A DNA stretch of 64,000 nucleotides from Lyophyllum atratum (Eukaryota; Basidiomycota; Agaricomycetes; Agaricales; Lyophyllaceae): NCBI GenBank assembly GCA_014905825.1, contig JACGCN010000015.1, positions 1,148,219 through 1,212,218 on the forward strand, in the 5' to 3' direction. Positions within the stretch are counted from its first letter, which is position 1. Every line of letters starts with the position of its first letter. Under the pieces are notes generated by a model. The model worked only from the letters and a program-made list of their open reading frames with translations. It was not told where the DNA came from and did no database searches. This document shows, piece after piece, positions 60,201-64,000 of the stretch. The translations under genes were made by a program, and so were the position numbers.

Positions 60201-63200
60201 GAACTCTGTTTGCGAGTGTTCTGCGACGCGTGTTCCTTGCCCCCCGGCTTCGGAATGAAGGTGGGAAGAGTGGGATGAAGCATGACGCTGCGGGAGTCCT
60301 GGTTAGAGGGTTAGGGTTCTTGCGACGGTCAAAAAAAAAAGTGCTCTGTTACGACTGCAAATTGTGCGCGCTACGAGGTGAAATCTGACATGATTCAGAC
60401 GTGCTATGATCTCGAACCGCTGAAGATATCGAACGTGGAGAGCCGACGTGCTTTGCTCCCCCCCGGCTTCGAAATGAAGTTGGGAAAGAGTGGGATGAAG
60501 CATGACGCTGGTTTTAGCTGTGTTTTTTCCCGTGGGATGTGTTTGGGCAATACTAACTTTCTTGGAAGATGATATTGTAGATGACGAAGGCGGTGATGTG
60601 TTTGGACTGTATTCAGACTTGGTGGGAAAGCTGAGGTTGGCTCTGCGAGCGTTCTTTGCTCCCCCCCGGCTTCGAAATGAAGGGGGGAAGAGTGGGATGA
60701 AGCATGACGCTGCGGGAGGCCTGGTTAGAGGCTTAGGGTGTGGGACGTATGTGGGAAACTTAGCGTCGGACGAGGAGGACGGTTACGAGGTGAACTCTGT
60801 TTGCGAGTGTTCTGCGACGCGTGTTCCTTGCCCCCCCGGCTTCGGAATGAAGGTGGGAAGAGTGGGATGAAGCATGACGCTGCAGGAGTCCTGGTTAGAG
60901 GGTTAGGGTTCTTGCGACGGTCAAAAAAAAAAGTGCTCTGTTACGACTGCAAATTGTGCGCGCTACAGGTGAAATCTGACATGATTCAGACGTGCTATGA
61001 TCTCGAACCGCTGAAGATATCGAACGTGGAGAGCGACGTGCTTTGCTCCCCCCGGCTTCGAAATGAAGTTGGGAAAGAGTGGGATGAAGCATGACGCTGG
61101 TTTTAGCTGTGTTTTTCCCGTGGGATGTGTTTGGGCAATACTAACTTTCTTGGAAGATGATATTGTAGATGACGAAGGCGGTGATGTGTTTGGACTGTAT
61201 TCAGACTTGGTGGGAAAGCTGAGGTTGGCTCTGCGAGCGTTCTTTGCTCCCCCCCGGCTTCGAAATGAAGGGGGGAAGAGTGGGATGAAGCATGACGCTG
61301 CGGGAGGCCTGGTTAGAGGCTTAGGGTGTGGGACGTATGTGGGAAACTTAGCGTCGGGACGAGGAGGACGGTTACGAGGTGAACTCTGTTTGCGAGTGTT
61401 CTGCGACGCGTGTTCCTTGCCCCCCGGCTTCGGAATGAAGGTGGGAAGAGTGGGATGAAGCATGACGCTGCGGGAGTCCTGGTTAGAGGGTTAGGGTTCT
61501 TGCGACGGTCAAAAAAAAAGTGCTCTTGTACGACTGCAAATTGTGCGCGCTACGAGGTGAAATCTGACATGATTCAGACGTGCTATGATCTCGAACCGCT
61601 GAAGATATCGAACGTGGAGAGCCGACGTGCTTTGCTCCCCCCCGGCTTCGAAATGAAGTTGGGAAGAGTGGGATGAAGCATGACGCTGGTTTTAGCTGTG
61701 TTTTTCCGTGGGATGTGTTTGGGCAATACTAACTTTCTTGGAAGATGATATTGTAGATGACGAAGGCGGTGATGTGGTTTGGACTGTATTCAGACTTGGT
61801 GGGAAAGCTGAGGTTGGCTCTGCGAGCGTTCTTTGCTCCCCCCCGGCTTCGAAATGAAGGGGGGAAGAGTGGGATGAAGCATGACGCTGCGGGAGCCTGG
61901 TTAGAGGCTTAGGGTGTGGGACGTATGTGGGAAACTTAGCGTCGGGACGAGGAGGACGGTTACGAGGTGAACTCTGTTTGCGAGTGTTCTGCGACGCGTG
62001 TTCCTTGCCCCCCCGGCTTCGGAATGAAGGTGGAAGAGTGGGATGAAGCATGACGCTGCGGGAGTCCTGGTTAGAGGGTTAGGGTTCTTGCGACGGTCAA
62101 AAAAAAAAGTGCTCTGTTACGACTGCAAATTGTGCGCGCTACGAGGTGAAATCTGACATGAATTCAGACGTGCTATGATCTCGAACCGCTGAAGATATCG
62201 AACGTGGAGAGCCGACGTGCTTTGCTCCCCCCCGGCTTCGAAATGAAGTTGGGAAGAGTGGATGAAGCATGACGCTGGTTTAGCTGTGTTTTTCCGTGGG
62301 ATGTGTTTGGGCAATACTAACTTTCTTGGAAGATGATATTGTAGATGACGAAGGCGGTGGATGTGTTTGGACTGTATTCAGACTTGGTGGGGAAAGCTGA
62401 GGTTGGCTCCTGCGAGCGTTCTTGCTCCCCCCCGGCTTCGAAATGAAGGGGGGAAGAGTGGGATGAAGCATGACGCTGCGGGAGGCCTGGTTAGAGGCTT
62501 AGGGTGTGGGACGTATGTGGGAAACTTAGCGTCGGGACGAGGAGCGGTTACGAGGTGAACTCTGTTTGCGAGTGTTCTGCGACGCGTGTTCCTTGCCCCC
62601 CCGGCTTCGGAATGAAGGTGGGAAGAGTGGGATGAAGCATGACGCTGCGGGAGTCCTGGTTAGAGGGTTAGGGTTCTTGCGACGGTCAAAAAAAAAAGTG
62701 CTCTGTTACGACTGCAAATTGGTGCGCGCTACGAGGTGAAATCTGACATGATTCAGACGTGCTATTATCATCGAACCGCTGAAGATATCGAACGTGGAGA
62801 GCCGACGTGCTTTGCTCCCCCCCGGCTTCGAATGAAGTTGGGAAAGAGTGGGATGAAGCATGACGCTGGTTTAGCTGTTTTTTCCCGTGGGATGTGTTTG
62901 GGCAATACTAACTTTCTTGGAAGATGATATTGTAGATGACGAAGGCGGTGATGTGTTTGGACTGTATTCAGACTTGGTGGGAAAGCTGAGGTTGGCTCTG
63001 CGAGCGTTCTTTGCTCCCCCCCGGCTTCGAAATGAAGGGGGGAAGAGTGGGATGAAGCATGACGCTGCGGGAGGCCTGGTTAGAGGCTTAGGGTGTGGGA
63101 CGTATGTGGGAAACTTAGCGTCGGGACGAGGAGGACGGTTACGAGGTGAACTCTGTTTGCGAGTGTTCTGCGACGCGTGTTCCTTGCCCCCCCGGCTTCG

Positions 63201-64000
63201 GAATGAAGGTGGGAAGAGTGGGATGAAGCATGACGCTGCGGGAGTCCTGGTTAGAGGGTTAGGGTTCTTGCGACGGTCAAAAAAAAAAGTGCTCTGTTAC
63301 GACTGCAAATTGTGCGCGCTACGAGGTGAAATCTGACATGATTCAGACGTGCTATGATCTCGAACCGCTGAAGATATCGAACGTGGAGAGCCGACGTGCT
63401 TTGCTCCCCCCCGGCTTCGAAATGAAGTTGGGAAAGAGTGGGATGAAGCATGACGCTGGTTTTAGCTGTGTTTTTCCCGTGGGATGTGTTTGGGCAATAC
63501 TAACTTTCTTGGAAGATGATATTGTAGATGACGAAGGCGGTGATGTGTTTGGACTGTATTCAGACTTGGTGGGAAAGCTGAGGTTGGCTCTGCGAGCGTT
63601 CTTTGCTCCCCCCCGGCTTCGAAATGAAGGGGGGAAGAGTGGGATGAAGCATGACGCTGCGGGAGGCCTGGTTAGAGGCTTAGGGTGTGGGACGTATGTG
63701 GGAAACTTAGCGTCGGGACGAGGAGGACGGTTACGAGGTGAACTCTGTTTGCGAGTGTTCTGCGACGCGTGTTCCTTGCCCCCCCGGCTTCGGAATGAAG
63801 GTGGGAAGAGTGGGATGAAGCATGACGCTGCGGGAGTCCTGGTTAGAGGGTTAGGGTTCTTGCGACGGTCAAAAAAAAAGTGCTCTGTTACGACTGCAAA
63901 TTGTGCGCGCTACGAGGTGAAATCTGACATGATTCAGACGTGCTATGATCTCGAACCGCTGAAGAATCGAACGTGGAGAGCCGACGTGCTTTGCTCTCCC
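54250..64000. repeat. 592-bp tandem satellite, ~16.5 copies, running off the window
   Basis: Unit boundaries at GCGTCGGGACGAGGAGGACG recur at about 54254, 54845, 55437 and so on, a period of 591-593 bp. Each unit holds three diverged monomers marked by CCCCCCGGCTTCGRAATGAAG and AGTGGGATGAAGCATGACGC, spaced 219, 201 and 171 bp (54330, 54549, 54750, then 54921). Two of the three continue into CCTGGTTAGAGGSTTAGGGT, which contains the TTAGGG telomere-type hexamer. Most copies are almost identical, while those at about 60.7-62.9 kb carry many single-base indels. Since 592 is not a multiple of three, the repeated 200-residue frames cannot be one continuous gene. Confidence 0.97.

Noticed and set aside
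54462..63451. Repeated ~200-residue plus frames and 66-residue minus frames in the satellite
   Set aside because: They recur only because the 592-bp unit recurs; the unit is not a multiple of three, frames shift and stop, and the peptides have no domain. Treated as satellite, not genes.
63780..64000. Window end as a true telomere
   Set aside because: TTAGGG occurs only once or twice per 592-bp unit, not as a tandem hexamer run, and the sequence stops mid-unit at the window edge.
54250..64000. CRISPR-like array
   Set aside because: Repeats are long and contiguous with no unique spacers, and the genome is eukaryotic.

Overview
This window looks like nuclear DNA of a filamentous basidiomycete, most likely an agaricomycete. 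The genes are cut by many short GT-AG introns of about 42-66 nt. The gene set includes a class I hydrophobin, an SRPK-type kinase, a multi-pass membrane protein of a type I associate with Agaricomycetes, and Tad1/L1-like and Ty3/gypsy retroelement remains. There is no operon-like organisation and there are no bacterial signals. All exon boundaries were derived by hand from reading frame, splice consensus and family fit.

Layout. 1-8967: a LINE-type retrotransposon with ORF1 (zinc knuckle), an ORF2 encoding APE endonuclease, reverse transcriptase and RNase H, and a 32-nt poly(A) tail. ORF2 is broken by two frame changes. ORF1 appears to need removal of a 59-nt intron to be read through. 9076-9224: a 149-bp MITE with ~29-bp inverted termini. 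11382-13858 (-): a four-exon SR-protein kinase, followed by an intron-containing tRNA-Glu(UUC) at 14605. 14.7-18.3 kb: gene-poor, with a diverged duplicated block. 18.28-25.2 kb: three cleanly spliced plus-strand genes, namely a multi-pass membrane protein, a probable GPI-anchored Ser/Thr-rich protein and a hydrophobin. 26.9-29.05 kb (-): a 720-residue repeat-bearing membrane-anchored protein. 31.3-32.3 kb: a ~500-bp tandem duplication. 37.5-40.0 kb (-): a Gln-rich C2H2 transcription factor.

From about 43 kb rightwards the DNA becomes accessory in character. It holds a broken gypsy integrase fragment, several short direct duplications and a run of small unfamiliar spliced genes. These encode 146, 140 and 216 residues, the last with a symmetric six-cysteine cluster. 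After them comes a 5'-incomplete gene ending in a domain I associate with agaricomycete accessory genes. A short plus-strand sequence recurs four times among these genes. Next is a ~0.9-kb minisatellite built on AGGTGCGA, and then a 592-bp satellite from 54.25 kb to the window end. Each 592-bp unit is a higher-order repeat of three diverged monomers and carries TTAGGG-like motifs, so the right end may be subtelomeric.

The least familiar parts are the 45.8-52.4 kb small-gene block, the intron-like sequences in the LINE, and the three-monomer satellite. Long stretches (14.7-18.3, 21.7-24.6, 32.3-37.5, 40-43 kb) hold no gene I can support.
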